From NCBI GenBank assembly GCA_938036915.1, contig CALHVV010000043.1:1-27108 (forward strand): a DNA stretch of 27,108 nucleotides, written 5' to 3'. The DNA comes from an uncultured Candidatus Saccharibacteria bacterium (lineage in GTDB: Bacteria; Patescibacteriota; Saccharimonadia; Saccharimonadales; Saccharimonadaceae). A program made the position numbers and the translations under genes. Each line of letters begins with the position of its first letter. Positions within the stretch are counted from its first letter, which is position 1. This document shows, piece after piece, positions 19,981 through 27,108 of this stretch. Below the pieces are notes generated by a model. The model made no database searches and was not told where the DNA came from. It saw nothing but the letters and a program-made list of their open reading frames with translations.

Positions 19981-22089
19981 ATGTATCACACAATTACCAA
20001 ACGCGATGGGCGCATCGTGGCATTTGACGGCACAAAAATCATGGCAGCAATCGAACGAGCTGGTCTGGAGACGGGTGAGTTTGCTGAAAAAGAAGCCTAC
20101 CAATTAGCTCAGGCGGCGATTGCCCAGGCGCAGCAGACTATAGCGGGTGATACACTCACCGTGGAGCAAATGCAGGATGCGGTAGAGGATACCTTGCTTC
20201 GCTCGCCATATAAAAAGACCGCCAAGGCGTACATTATTTATCGCGATCAGCATCAAAAGCTGCGCGAGATTGCTGCTAGTGCGCATGTTGACCTGATTGA
20301 CCAATATTTGCTCAAGCTCGACTGGCGGGTTAATGAGAATTCCAACATGGGCTACAGTCTCCAGGGCCTTAATAACTACATCTCAAGTGAGGTGAGCAAA
20401 ACCTACTGGCTAAACAAAATCTACAGCCCAGAGATTGGTCGTCTTCATCGGTCGGGTGACCTCCACATTCACGATCTTAACCTTGTGCGCGTGTATTGTG
20501 TGGGCTGGGACCTCATGGATCTGCTCCGGCAGGGCTTCACTGGTGTGCCAAACAAGATTTCGTGTAAGCCAGCCCGACATTTTCGCACGGCACTCGGCCA
20601 GGTCATGAACTATTTCTACACACTGCAGGGCGAGGCAGCTGGTGCTCAAGCCTTTAGCAATTTCGATACCTTGCTCGCGCCGTTTATTCGAGCAGATGGA
20701 CTAGCGTACGATGAGGTAAAGCAGGTGCTGCAAGAATTCATCTTTAATGTTAATGTGCCGACGCGTGTTGGCTTCCAGACGCCATTTACGAACATCACGC
20801 TTGACCTCGAATGTCCTAAGCATATGGCAGGCACACCTGTGATCATTGGCGGAGAGATGCAAGAGAGTAACTACGGCGACTACCAGGATGAGATGAATAC
20901 CTTCAATCGGGCACTGCTTGAGGTGATGACGGAGGGTGATGCTAATGGGCGGGTCTTTACTTTTCCGATTCCGACGTATAATATCACGGCTGATTTCGAC
21001 TGGGATAATCCTGTGATTGACAACCTGTGGGAAGCCAGTGCAAAATACGGCATTCCATACTTTAGCAACTTTGTGAATAGTGATATGAGCCCAGAAGACG
21101 CGCGTAGTATGTGCTGCCGCCTGAGGATTGATAATCGTCAACTGGAGTATCGTGGTGGTGGGCTATTTGGGAGTAACCCAATGACGGGGTCGGTTGGTGT
21201 GGTGACGATTAACTTGCCTCGCTTGGCACTGAAGTCGAGTGACGAAGCAGCGTTTCGGGCTGGTCTCGTCCACCTTATGGAGCACGCGCGTGATAGTCTC
21301 GAAGTTAAGCGCAAAACACTCGAGCGCTTGACCGATGCCAACCTCTACCCCTATACCAAGTTTTATCTACGCGATATCAAGCGGCGCTTTGGTGAATACT
21401 GGAAGAATCATTTCTCGACGATTGGCCTGATTGGCATGAATGAGGCAGCGCTTAATCTCCTTGGCGCAGACATCGGTCAGGCTGCGGGGCGGGAATTTGC
21501 TGAGCGGACGCTCGATCTGATGCGCGAGACGCTCGTGAAATTCCAAGAAGAAACTGGCAATAATTATAATCTTGAGGCAACACCAGCCGAGGGCACGACC
21601 TACCGCCTGGCGCAGATCGACCAGCGCGACTACCCAGAAGTAGCGCATTTTGCCAACGGTATCGGCAAGGCGGTGCCAGCGCCGTTCTACACCAACAGCA
21701 CACACCTGCCGGTCAATTACACCGACGATCTCTTCGAGCTACTTGATCTCCAAGACGAATTACAGACCAAATATACTGGTGGCACTGTCATTCACTTCTT
21801 CCTTGGTGAGCGAATGGATGACCCTACAACACTCAAAGGGCTCGTGCGAACAATCTGTCACAATTATCGTTTGCCATACTTTACGATCAGTCCGAGCTTT
21901 AGTGTTTGCAAGAATCATGGCTATCTGCGTGGGGAACATGAGGCGTGCCCACAGTGCCAGGAGCCGTGTGAGATATATTCGCGGGTAGTGGGCTATTTGC
22001 GGCCGGTGCAGCAGTGGAATAAGGGCAAGCAAGCAGAGTTTGCGCTGCGCTACCACTACGACAAAGCAGCTGATACAATCGATGCTTAA
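19981..22089 (+). CDS. nrdD: Anaerobic ribonucleoside-triphosphate reductase (class III, NrdD)
   Basis: Glycyl-radical enzyme reducing ribonucleoside triphosphates to dNTPs without oxygen, 702 residues. Order: N-terminal ATP-cone (YHTITKRDGRIVAFDGTKIMAAIERAG, about 1-95) for allosteric control, the barrel with MCCRLRIDNRQLEYRGGGLFG (C378/C379, probable thiyl-radical cysteine), FANGIGKAVPAPFYTNSTHLPV, and the C-terminal zinc site C643, C656, C659, C663 (SVCKNHGYLRG..CPQCQEPC) followed by the glycyl-radical site RVVGYLRP (G671). I chose ATG 19981, with GGGAGG 4-8 nt upstream, not the in-frame ATG 19876, which lies inside NrdR-like box 2. The gene heads an operon with nrdG, 25 nt downstream. Confidence 0.97.
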   Translation: MYHTITKRDGRIVAFDGTKIMAAIERAGLETGEFAEKEAYQLAQAAIAQAQQTIAGDTLTVEQMQDAVEDTLLRSPYKKTAKAYIIYRDQHQKLREIAASAHVDLIDQYLLKLDWRVNENSNMGYSLQGLNNYISSEVSKTYWLNKIYSPEIGRLHRSGDLHIHDLNLVRVYCVGWDLMDLLRQGFTGVPNKISCKPARHFRTALGQVMNYFYTLQGEAAGAQAFSNFDTLLAPFIRADGLAYDEVKQVLQEFIFNVNVPTRVGFQTPFTNITLDLECPKHMAGTPVIIGGEMQESNYGDYQDEMNTFNRALLEVMTEGDANGRVFTFPIPTYNITADFDWDNPVIDNLWEASAKYGIPYFSNFVNSDMSPEDARSMCCRLRIDNRQLEYRGGGLFGSNPMTGSVGVVTINLPRLALKSSDEAAFRAGLVHLMEHARDSLEVKRKTLERLTDANLYPYTKFYLRDIKRRFGEYWKNHFSTIGLIGMNEAALNLLGADIGQAAGREFAERTLDLMRETLVKFQEETGNNYNLEATPAEGTTYRLAQIDQRDYPEVAHFANGIGKAVPAPFYTNSTHLPVNYTDDLFELLDLQDELQTKYTGGTVIHFFLGERMDDPTTLKGLVRTICHNYRLPYFTISPSFSVCKNHGYLRGEHEACPQCQEPCEIYSRVVGYLRPVQQWNKGKQAEFALRYHYDKAADTIDA

Positions 22090-22114
22090 ATAATAGGAAG
22101 AAGGGAGGATGGTG

Positions 22115-22807
22115 ATGGTTCAGATCGGTGGTATCCAAAAGTTTAGCACAGTCGACTACCCAGGCCACACCTGTGCGGCAGTCTTCTTGATTGGCTGCAA
22201 TATGCGCTGCGGTTACTGCCATAATCCAGAACTCGTCTTACCTGAGCAGTATATTGGCTGTATCCCTGAGGCGGAGATTCTTGATTTTCTTGCGCGGCGG
22301 GTTGGCTTGCTTGATGGCGTCGCGATTAGTGGTGGTGAACCGACGATGAGTGAGGATTTGCCTGACTTCATTCGGGCTATCAAGCAGCTCGGTTTCCTCG
22401 TCAAGCTCGATACCAATGGGACCCACCCAGCAATGCTGCGCCAGATGCTGGATGAGCAACTGCTCGACTTCGTGGCAATGGATATTAAGGGACCACTGGA
22501 GAAGTACGTAGAAATTGCCGCGCGGCCAATTGACACTGATGCGATTATGGAAAGTATCGACCTCATCCGAAGCCGGGTCGATCACGAGTTTCGCACAACG
22601 ATTGTGCGGGGGCAGCTTGAGCCAGCAGACTTCGATGCGGTCGGGCAGATGGTGCACGGCGCACAGCGCTTTGCCCTGCAGCATTTTATTGCAAGCGATA
22701 CGCTGGTGAGTAGCCGCTTTTGCGATGAAACGAGCTTTACCGACGAGGAGATGGTCCAGGCTCAGCACATTATGCAACGCTATGTAACAGAATGCGTGGT
22801 GCACTGA
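22115..22807 (+). CDS. nrdG: Anaerobic ribonucleotide reductase-activating protein (radical SAM, NrdG)
   Basis: 4Fe-4S S-adenosylmethionine enzyme that generates the glycyl radical on NrdD, 230 residues. Seen: IQKFSTVDYPGHTC, the cluster motif CNMRCGYC (C28, C32, C35) and ISGGEPT (71-77), typical of activases. The length (longer than the about 155-residue E. coli NrdG) is that of the pyruvate formate-lyase-activase-like group (often called NrdG2). ATG 22115 is preferred over ATG 22109: the AAGGGAGG (22101-22108) would then be spaced 6 nt, whereas it abuts 22109. The stop overlaps the next start by one base (TGATG), so the reductase gene is translationally coupled. Confidence 0.93.
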   Translation: MVQIGGIQKFSTVDYPGHTCAAVFLIGCNMRCGYCHNPELVLPEQYIGCIPEAEILDFLARRVGLLDGVAISGGEPTMSEDLPDFIRAIKQLGFLVKLDTNGTHPAMLRQMLDEQLLDFVAMDIKGPLEKYVEIAARPIDTDAIMESIDLIRSRVDHEFRTTIVRGQLEPADFDAVGQMVHGAQRFALQHFIASDTLVSSRFCDETSFTDEEMVQAQHIMQRYVTECVVH

Positions 22808-23493
22808 TGCAGTACTATACAGGGACAATCCAGCAAGTGATTCAGCACACGCACGATGTAGCAACGCTGGTGTTTGATGCCAAAGGCGACGCATCATTTC
22901 GCTATACGGCCGGACAATACATTACCGTTATCAAGCCAGAGTCGCACACGCCTGAGGGTAAGGCATATAGCCTATCGAGTTGGCCCGGCGAAACACATCT
23001 GAGCATTACTGTGAAGGATATTGGCGGTGAGTATTCCCACTACCTATGCAGCCGGCAGGTGGGCGACCAACTAACTTTTTCGGCGGCGTATGGGTACTTT
23101 AATCCACTGACAGATCGCCCACTCGTGGGAATTGCAGCAGGAGTCGGTATTAGTCCGGTGTGGAGTATTATCAAGAGCGAATACGCGCGTGATCCACATC
23201 GGAATATTCAGCTCATGTATAGCAATCGGACCGTCGACAATATCGTCTTTGCGGCTGACCTTGCTGCATATGAGGCGCGTTACCCACGGCTGTCGCTTCA
23301 CCACTTCGTGACACGCCAGGCAACAGTCTCGCCTAAGATACACCAGGGGCGAATTAATCTCGATACGTGTATCAACCCAGCGGCACACTACCTGGTGTGT
23401 GGTTCAGTTGCATTTACGCGAGCGATGTGGCAGGGGCTCACTGCGCGGGGTATTGCGAGTAAATGTATTGCAACAGAGGTGTTTTTCGAATGA
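22807..23493 (+). CDS. FAD-dependent oxidoreductase of the ferredoxin-NADP reductase (FNR) superfamily
   Basis: 228 residues, FAD and NAD(P)H binding domains only, no 2Fe-2S domain. Seen: the FAD-binding core RYTAGQYITVI, then KAYSLSSWP (52-60, the R/K-x-Y-S motif with Lys in the Arg place), NAD(P) segment IAAGVGISPVWSII (109-122), the CG motif VCGS (197-200), and an aromatic C-terminus ATEVFFE. It probably moves electrons from NAD(P)H to a small Fe-S or flavin carrier. In E. coli NrdG is reduced by flavodoxin and a flavodoxin reductase; here the gene sits directly after nrdG with a one-base overlap, which suggests it feeds the NrdG cluster. That role is inferred. It overlaps the next gene by 4 nt (ATGA). 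Confidence 0.9.
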   Translation: MQYYTGTIQQVIQHTHDVATLVFDAKGDASFRYTAGQYITVIKPESHTPEGKAYSLSSWPGETHLSITVKDIGGEYSHYLCSRQVGDQLTFSAAYGYFNPLTDRPLVGIAAGVGISPVWSIIKSEYARDPHRNIQLMYSNRTVDNIVFAADLAAYEARYPRLSLHHFVTRQATVSPKIHQGRINLDTCINPAAHYLVCGSVAFTRAMWQGLTARGIASKCIATEVFFE

Positions 23494-23999
23494 GTGAGCA
23501 GCTTGCCAAAACACCAACCAAGCGCTCGCCGGAGGAAATTGCAGCCTGGCAAGAAAATGCGCGGCGGATTGCGCAGGAGCGGATTGGCCAAGCGGCCTGT
23601 AATGCATGCCCACTTGCCCGCATCTGCAGTGTTAAGAATCCCGAAGCCTGCAATCCGAACCAAATTGCTCAACAAGCTGGTGGAGAATACACTGGTGGCG
23701 ATAGCGCAGAGGTGTCATACAAAAAAGTCCTTGACGACGACCGTATTAATGTTGTGATTGCCAATGTCAAGAAGAAGGAGCAAACCAAGCCAAAACCACA
23801 GCGACTTCCTGAAGTACAAAGACCCCCAGCTAATACGATCAATATGCCGCCAGCTAACGTTATCAAAACTTCACCAGCACGTCCGAAGATGGAACAATCG
23901 ACCAAGCCAACAGTCATCCAGCAGATCATCAATGCGGTTGGAAAGTTGCTTGATGTCCCGAAAGCAAATCAGCAGCCTGCTCGACAGATACAAAAGTGA
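23490..23999 (+). CDS. Four-cysteine protein, possible Fe-S or zinc carrier, coupled to nrdDG
   Basis: 169 residues, not recognised. Seen: a helical charged start, then a cysteine motif CNACPLARICSVKNPEAC (C37-x2-C40-x5-C46-x7-C54), then a Lys/Pro-rich unstructured stretch with RPPANTINMPPANVIKTSPAR, and a hydrophobic C-terminal helix VIQQIINAVGKLLDVPKAN. Four clustered cysteines could bind an Fe-S cluster or zinc. Its start overlaps the FNR stop (ATGA at 23490-23493), so it is translationally coupled. The most attractive reading is a ferredoxin-like electron carrier between the reductase and NrdG, but the spacing matches no ferredoxin I know. The only start that fits is ATG 23490; an upstream in-frame ATG at 23463 lies inside the reductase gene. 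A PAP2-like gene follows with its own promoter. Confidence 0.75.
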   Translation: MSEQLAKTPTKRSPEEIAAWQENARRIAQERIGQAACNACPLARICSVKNPEACNPNQIAQQAGGEYTGGDSAEVSYKKVLDDDRINVVIANVKKKEQTKPKPQRLPEVQRPPANTINMPPANVIKTSPARPKMEQSTKPTVIQQIINAVGKLLDVPKANQQPARQIQK

Positions 24000-24041
24000 T
24001 CTTAGATGTGGATTAAATCCATCACACAAAACCCCGAGCAG

Positions 24042-24050
24042 TGGTATAAT
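24042..24050 (+). promoter_or_regulatory. Extended -10 (TGG-TATAAT), leaderless start of the PAP2-like gene
   Basis: TGGTATAAT-AGGGGT-ATG at 24057: six nt from box to start codon. A perfect consensus -10. Confidence 0.65.
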
Positions 24051-24056
24051 AGGGGT

Positions 24057-24551
24057 ATGAATGCAATTGTTCGCTTGGTTGCTGACGGGCTTATGATCCC
24101 GATTGTCGCTGTAGCTCTTTTTGCACTGTTTTTTCGTGCACCTCAAGCCCAGCGCTACCAACGTTACACGCGCGTATTTATGGCAGGCCTGACGTCCTAT
24201 TGGTGCGCGAAGGTTATTGGTGCGCTCTGGCAACCCGAGACGCTCCGGCCATTTGAAAAGCTCGGCACCGACCCGGGTGCGCTCTATCTCAATAACCCTG
24301 GCTTTCCATCCGATCATGCACTCTTTGCAATGTTTCTTACTCTGGCAGTGTGGTATGTGACGCGCCGGCGGTTGCTCTCCCTCGCGCTGTTCGTTATGAC
24401 AGTACTGGTGTGCCTTGGCCGCGTGGCAGCACTGGTACATACACCGCTCGATGTTGCTGGTGGGGTGGCCGTTGCGCTACTGGGCGCTGTATGGTACGTG
24501 CCACATCACAAAAAATTCTGGCGCAGACTAGCAAAATCGGCAAAAACATAA
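24057..24551 (+). CDS. PAP2-superfamily phosphatase-like membrane protein
   Basis: 164 residues, four to five membrane segments (about 8-27, 40-58, 85-102, 106-121, 132-148). Phosphatase motifs: ETLRP with R64-P65, GFPSDHA (P84-S85-D86-H87, the PSGH type) and GRVAALVHTPLD (R122, H128, D132, the R-x5-H-x3-D type). The first motif lacks a well-placed lysine (nearest is K52, 12 residues before R64). Members of this family dephosphorylate lipid phosphates such as undecaprenyl pyrophosphate or phosphatidic acid at the outer face of the membrane; a cell-wall lipid carrier role is inferred. ATG 24057 sits right after a consensus -10; the longer frame from GTG 24006 starts upstream of the promoter. 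The gene is leaderless. Confidence 0.83.
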   Translation: MNAIVRLVADGLMIPIVAVALFALFFRAPQAQRYQRYTRVFMAGLTSYWCAKVIGALWQPETLRPFEKLGTDPGALYLNNPGFPSDHALFAMFLTLAVWYVTRRRLLSLALFVMTVLVCLGRVAALVHTPLDVAGGVAVALLGAVWYVPHHKKFWRRLAKSAKT

Positions 24552-24557
24552 TATAAT
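24552..24557 (+). promoter_or_regulatory. -10 box (TATAAT) before the 24589 gene
   Basis: TATAAT directly after the PAP2 stop; the resulting leader of about 25 nt contains GGAG (24576-24579), nine nt before ATG 24589. Confidence 0.55.
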
Positions 24558-24588
24558 AGCTCCCAGTAAGGAATTGGAGCTAGATAAT

Positions 24589-25239
24589 ATGGACGAACAG
24601 ATATACGCACGCACCGCTGACCCAGATGAGGTGGCCGAAGCGGCGCGCCAAGCTAAAAAAGCAAAAACTGCTAAAACGGCGACCATCACCAAGACGGTGC
24701 TTGACGATGGGCTCGACCACAGCCGAGCAATCGACAACCCCTTTGCTCAGGGCGGTGTGCTCGATACATCCGAAGACACCGAGCATTTTGTGAACTTATC
24801 GTGGCCAGATATGGGGCAGATTATGATAGGTGCGGCCGTTACTGGCGTGGTGACGAGTGCAGTGTTGCTGCTCGTTGCCAACCTTGGGGTGTTTGGTGCG
24901 GTTTGTGGCCTTGGTAGCGCCAATCCAGCAAGCTGTGGCACACCCACATTCTATACAGTCTTGAGCGCAATGGTTGTGGCAGTGATTGTCGGACTTATAT
25001 TTTTGGTGCAGCGCCGGGTGTATCGTCCCGCTCTTGTTATGCTTGCAACGGCAGTCGGTCTCTGGCCAGTGCTTACGTGGCTGGCAGCATCGTCATGGTA
25101 TGTCGTGGTGCCAGTTATCACGATTTTGATGGCACTGAGCATTGGCGTGTTTTCGTGGATCTCGCGCCTGCGCAACCTAGCAGTCACACTTGGTGCAATG
25201 ATGGCGATCATTGTATTGATATATCTTGCGACGCTGTAG
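24589..25239 (+). CDS. Membrane protein with five helices and an Asp/Lys-rich cytoplasmic tail, function unknown
   Basis: 216 residues, not recognised. A 70-residue soluble N-terminus begins MDEQIYARTADPDEVAEAAR and contains an Ala/Lys-rich helix (EAARQAKKAKTAKTATITKT); then come five hydrophobic segments (about 76-98, 122-140, 147-166, 170-190, 196-215). C106 and C116 lie in a short extracellular loop (CGLGSANPASC) and could form a disulfide. ATG 24589 has GGAG with nine nt spacing; the in-frame TTG at 24574 lies before this site and was discarded. It lies 37 nt after the PAP2-like gene but has its own -10. Confidence 0.82.
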   Translation: MDEQIYARTADPDEVAEAARQAKKAKTAKTATITKTVLDDGLDHSRAIDNPFAQGGVLDTSEDTEHFVNLSWPDMGQIMIGAAVTGVVTSAVLLLVANLGVFGAVCGLGSANPASCGTPTFYTVLSAMVVAVIVGLIFLVQRRVYRPALVMLATAVGLWPVLTWLAASSWYVVVPVITILMALSIGVFSWISRLRNLAVTLGAMMAIIVLIYLATL

Positions 25240-25550
25240 ATATCTCCAAACTCCACAATAGGTGCTTGGTGGTCGTTTGCCATGCTCAAATGAAGCGATT
25301 TTCATTCCCTCTCTCTTTGATGCAGCTCCCTTATCTGAATTTTATGTTCTAGCCGACTCTTACGCCACTTCCTTTGACGAATATACAATAGAAGGTCAAT
25401 TCTTTCTGAGAATATCAGATTTCTCGCGCTAGCGCTGAAAAACTCATTACGACACTTCTACTCTTTGTGCTAAATGAGAAAGACACACTCATAAGGAGCT
25501 AACACGCCCCGCTCAATAAAAACAACATGAGTAGCTATTTCTGGGGAAAT
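25240..25550 (+). other. Gap between the membrane protein gene and rmuC, possible short ORF remnant
   Basis: About 310 nt with no supported gene. A GTG-started 56-residue frame (25262-25432) reads smoothly (DAAPLSEFYVLADSYATSFD..) but has no SD and ends at a perfect 10-nt palindrome GCGCTAGCGC (25425-25434); a decayed fragment or chance. AT-rich sequence follows toward the rmuC promoter. Confidence 0.35.
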
Positions 25551-25558
25551 GCTATACT
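25550..25558 (+). promoter_or_regulatory. Extended -10 (TGC-TATACT), leaderless start of rmuC
   Basis: TGCTATACT-AGAGAT-ATG at 25565: six nt from box to start codon. Confidence 0.6.
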
Positions 25559-25564
25559 AGAGAT

Positions 25565-26644
25565 ATGGAACTTTCTCTTGTGCTTGGAATTATTCTTATT
25601 GTTGTCCTCGTTGGCTGCGGTGCAGTGCTGAGTCTGCTGCTGGCGAAGCTTAATGAGCTCAAAGATCAGCAGTCGGTGACGCTTCTCAAGAGCGACGTGA
25701 CGGAGTTGTCGCGCACGATAGCCGCTATGCAGCAGTCGGTCGGGGATAAGCTCGAGCGCTCGGGCGCTGCTATGCAAACGTCAGTCCAGAAGCAGCTCTC
25801 GGAGAGTGCTAAGCTGGTGGCCGATGTGACGCAGCGCCTCACGAAGCTGGATGAGACTAATCGACGCGTCGTCGATGTAGCAGATGAGCTTAAGACACTG
25901 CAAAACGTTCTGCAAAACCCCAAGCAGCGCGGTGTCTTTGGTGAATATTATCTGCAGAGCGTGCTTGAGAATGTGTTGCCACCGGCTCAGTATCAGATGC
26001 AATATCGCTTTGCTGATGGTGAGGCGGTCGATGCGGTTATCTTTCTTGACAAGGGACGCGTACTGCCGATCGATAGTAAATTTAGCCTCGAGAACTACAA
26101 CCGGATGATCAATGCCACAAATAAAGACGAGCGCCAGCAGCTACTCGGCCGCGTTAAGCTTGACCTTAAGCAGCGCATCGATGAAACGAGCAAATATATT
26201 CGCCCAAATGAAGACACAATGGACTTTGCCTTTATGTTTATACCCAGCGAGTCGCTGTATTATGATCTGCTTATCAACAATGTAGGGCAAGGTGGCTCAA
26301 GCCGCGATCTTATTGAGTATGCCTTTCGCGATCGACGGGTGATTATCGTTAGTCCAACCAGTTTCTTGGCCTATTTGCAGACGGTGCTGCAGGGGCTACG
26401 CAGCCTCCAGATTGAAGAGCAAGCCAAGGATATTCAGCTACGGGTTGGCCAGCTTGCGACGCACATCAAGAAGTTTGATGAATTGCTGGGCAAAATGGGC
26501 AAGAGCCTCGCCACAACAGTCGGCCACTACAATACAACTTATCGCGAGCTCGGCAAGATGGATAAAGACGTCGTACGTATCACTGGCGGTGAACGCCAGA
26601 GCGAGCCGCAGTTGCTCGAACGGCCGCAGCGTGGCGATGAGTAG
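25565..26644 (+). CDS. rmuC: DNA recombination protein RmuC family, membrane-anchored nuclease-like protein
   Basis: 359 residues. An N-terminal membrane helix (about 4-28, LVLGIILIVVLVGCGAVLSLLL) is followed by a coiled coil (about 29-115), then the RmuC core: KQRGVFGEYYLQSVLENVLPP, DAVIFLDKGRVLPIDSKFSLENYNRM, FMFIPSESLYYDLL, and FLAYLQTVLQGLRS. The core is related to the PD-(D/E)XK nuclease fold, with E of GEYYL, D of the DAVIFL segment and the DSK lysine as likely active-site residues. RmuC limits inversions and short-inverted-repeat recombination in E. coli. Shorter than E. coli RmuC (475). Leaderless promoter. Last plus-strand gene of the window. Confidence 0.92.
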   Translation: MELSLVLGIILIVVLVGCGAVLSLLLAKLNELKDQQSVTLLKSDVTELSRTIAAMQQSVGDKLERSGAAMQTSVQKQLSESAKLVADVTQRLTKLDETNRRVVDVADELKTLQNVLQNPKQRGVFGEYYLQSVLENVLPPAQYQMQYRFADGEAVDAVIFLDKGRVLPIDSKFSLENYNRMINATNKDERQQLLGRVKLDLKQRIDETSKYIRPNEDTMDFAFMFIPSESLYYDLLINNVGQGGSSRDLIEYAFRDRRVIIVSPTSFLAYLQTVLQGLRSLQIEEQAKDIQLRVGQLATHIKKFDELLGKMGKSLATTVGHYNTTYRELGKMDKDVVRITGGERQSEPQLLERPQRGDE

Positions 26645-26720
26645 CTGCTAGATCGATCTGAGGAGCTTTAACTCAACACAAGCACGGTACGGGGTGACAA
26701 CATAGAGCCCTAGACACATC

Positions 26721-27020
26721 TCATGAGTTAGAGTTAGATCTGTGGCGATGTGAAGGCTGACTTCGAAGTGAAATTACTTGATATCCGTAGCGGTCAATCT
26801 CTTCTGGTGGCCAGAAATCGATCTCCTTAGTTCGTAACACAGTACCAACAGTATGACGAACAGTTCGACCGGTCGGCACACCGTCATGAGTGACCTCTAC
26901 CTGCTCGAGAGTATCACCCGGCTCAATCGTAATATCGGCGATACGCATATCAAACGTTTTTTCGCCTGAAAGTACTTGTTCGAATAGTTCCGGGTATGAT
27001 TTTTTTCTCACGACCTTCAT
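26721..27020 (-). CDS. ASCH/PUA-like domain protein (DUF3850-like), 99 residues
   Basis: Small soluble protein with the start MKVVRKKSYPELFEQVLSGEKTFDMRIADITIEPGDTLEQVEVTHDG, which matches the ASCH/DUF3850 pattern (K-x-Y/W-F-x-x-I-x-x-G-x-K-T-F-E/D-x-R..GD-x-L). ASCH domains are predicted RNA- or nucleotide-binding PUA-like folds; function is not known. The C-terminus holds a FWPPEEIDRYGYQVISL segment and a His/Ser/Arg-rich tail (SQPSHRHRSNSNS). ATG 27020 is the first ATG of the frame; TACAAT on the minus strand (complement of 27032-27037) ends 11 nt before it and no SD is seen, so it is near-leaderless. It is convergent with rmuC. Confidence 0.75.
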   Translation of the reverse strand: MKVVRKKSYPELFEQVLSGEKTFDMRIADITIEPGDTLEQVEVTHDGVPTGRTVRHTVGTVLRTKEIDFWPPEEIDRYGYQVISLRSQPSHRHRSNSNS

Positions 27021-27031
27021 ATAGTGTCGCT

Positions 27032-27037
27032 ATTGTA
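27032..27037 (-). promoter_or_regulatory. -10 box (TACAAT on minus strand) of the ASCH-like gene
   Basis: TACAAT, then 11 nt, then ATG 27020. Short leader of a few nt at most. Confidence 0.4.
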
Positions 27038-27108
27038 AATCTTCGTGTGAGATTTGTCAAACAGAGATAGCAATAATCGTAGCAAAAACCACAACATATT
27101 TTTTTGAA

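Noticed and set aside
1..27108. Insertion sequences or integrases
   Set aside because: No transposase, integrase or terminal inverted repeats with target duplications were found on either strand.

Overview
The window is a compact chromosomal segment that looks like Candidatus Saccharibacteria (TM7) or a close Patescibacteria/CPR relative. Supporting signs are small tightly packed genes, a MurF-type ligase lacking its usual N-terminal domain, an L32 without zinc cysteines, a class III ribonucleotide reductase, orphan membrane proteins between housekeeping genes, and many genes whose -10 box lies only 6-11 nt before the start codon. The assignment is inferred from gene content and style; no 16S rRNA is present.

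Left part (1-5366): a divergent partial rarA (minus) and an SPFH/slipin gene translationally coupled to a PepP-like Xaa-Pro aminopeptidase. Next comes a membrane/secretion cluster: holin-4-like protein, SecG, and a membrane-anchored family 5 solute-binding protein interrupted by a frameshift. tRNA-Leu(GAG) and its terminator close the block.

Accessory strip (5366-6860): a gene-poor stretch with a candidate small RNA, tRNA-Ala(GGC) and tRNA-Val(CAC) in tandem, an unrecognised lower-GC gene, and tRNA-Ala(CGC) on the minus strand.

Middle (6935-15537): MurF-like ligase, a membrane-anchored extracellular protein of unknown function, leuS, a small lower-GC minus-strand gene behind a palindromic promoter, then rpmF, nusB, a Nudix hydrolase and rnc, followed by rpsP.

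Right-middle (15538-19608): khpA with an acidic tail, a doubly damaged CPBP protease pseudogene, a tail-anchored protein, trmD, a four-helix membrane protein and tRNA-Gln(TTG). The usual rpsP-khpA-rimM-trmD-rplS order is broken here; rimM and rplS are not present in the window.

Right part (19609-27108): a regulated anaerobic dNTP operon. A good promoter with two NrdR-box-like sites drives nrdD (class III RNR), nrdG (radical-SAM activase), an FNR-type flavin reductase and a small four-cysteine protein. The last three junctions overlap by 1-4 nt or lie close, which suggests one functional unit in which the reductase and the Cys protein feed electrons to NrdG. After it come a PAP2-like phosphatase, a five-helix membrane protein, rmuC, and an ASCH-like gene on the minus strand.

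The most interesting observations are the nrdDG-reductase-4Cys operon with its NrdR-like operator, the recurrent leaderless promoter/start architecture, and the uncharacterised small RNA/palindrome region between the tRNA genes.
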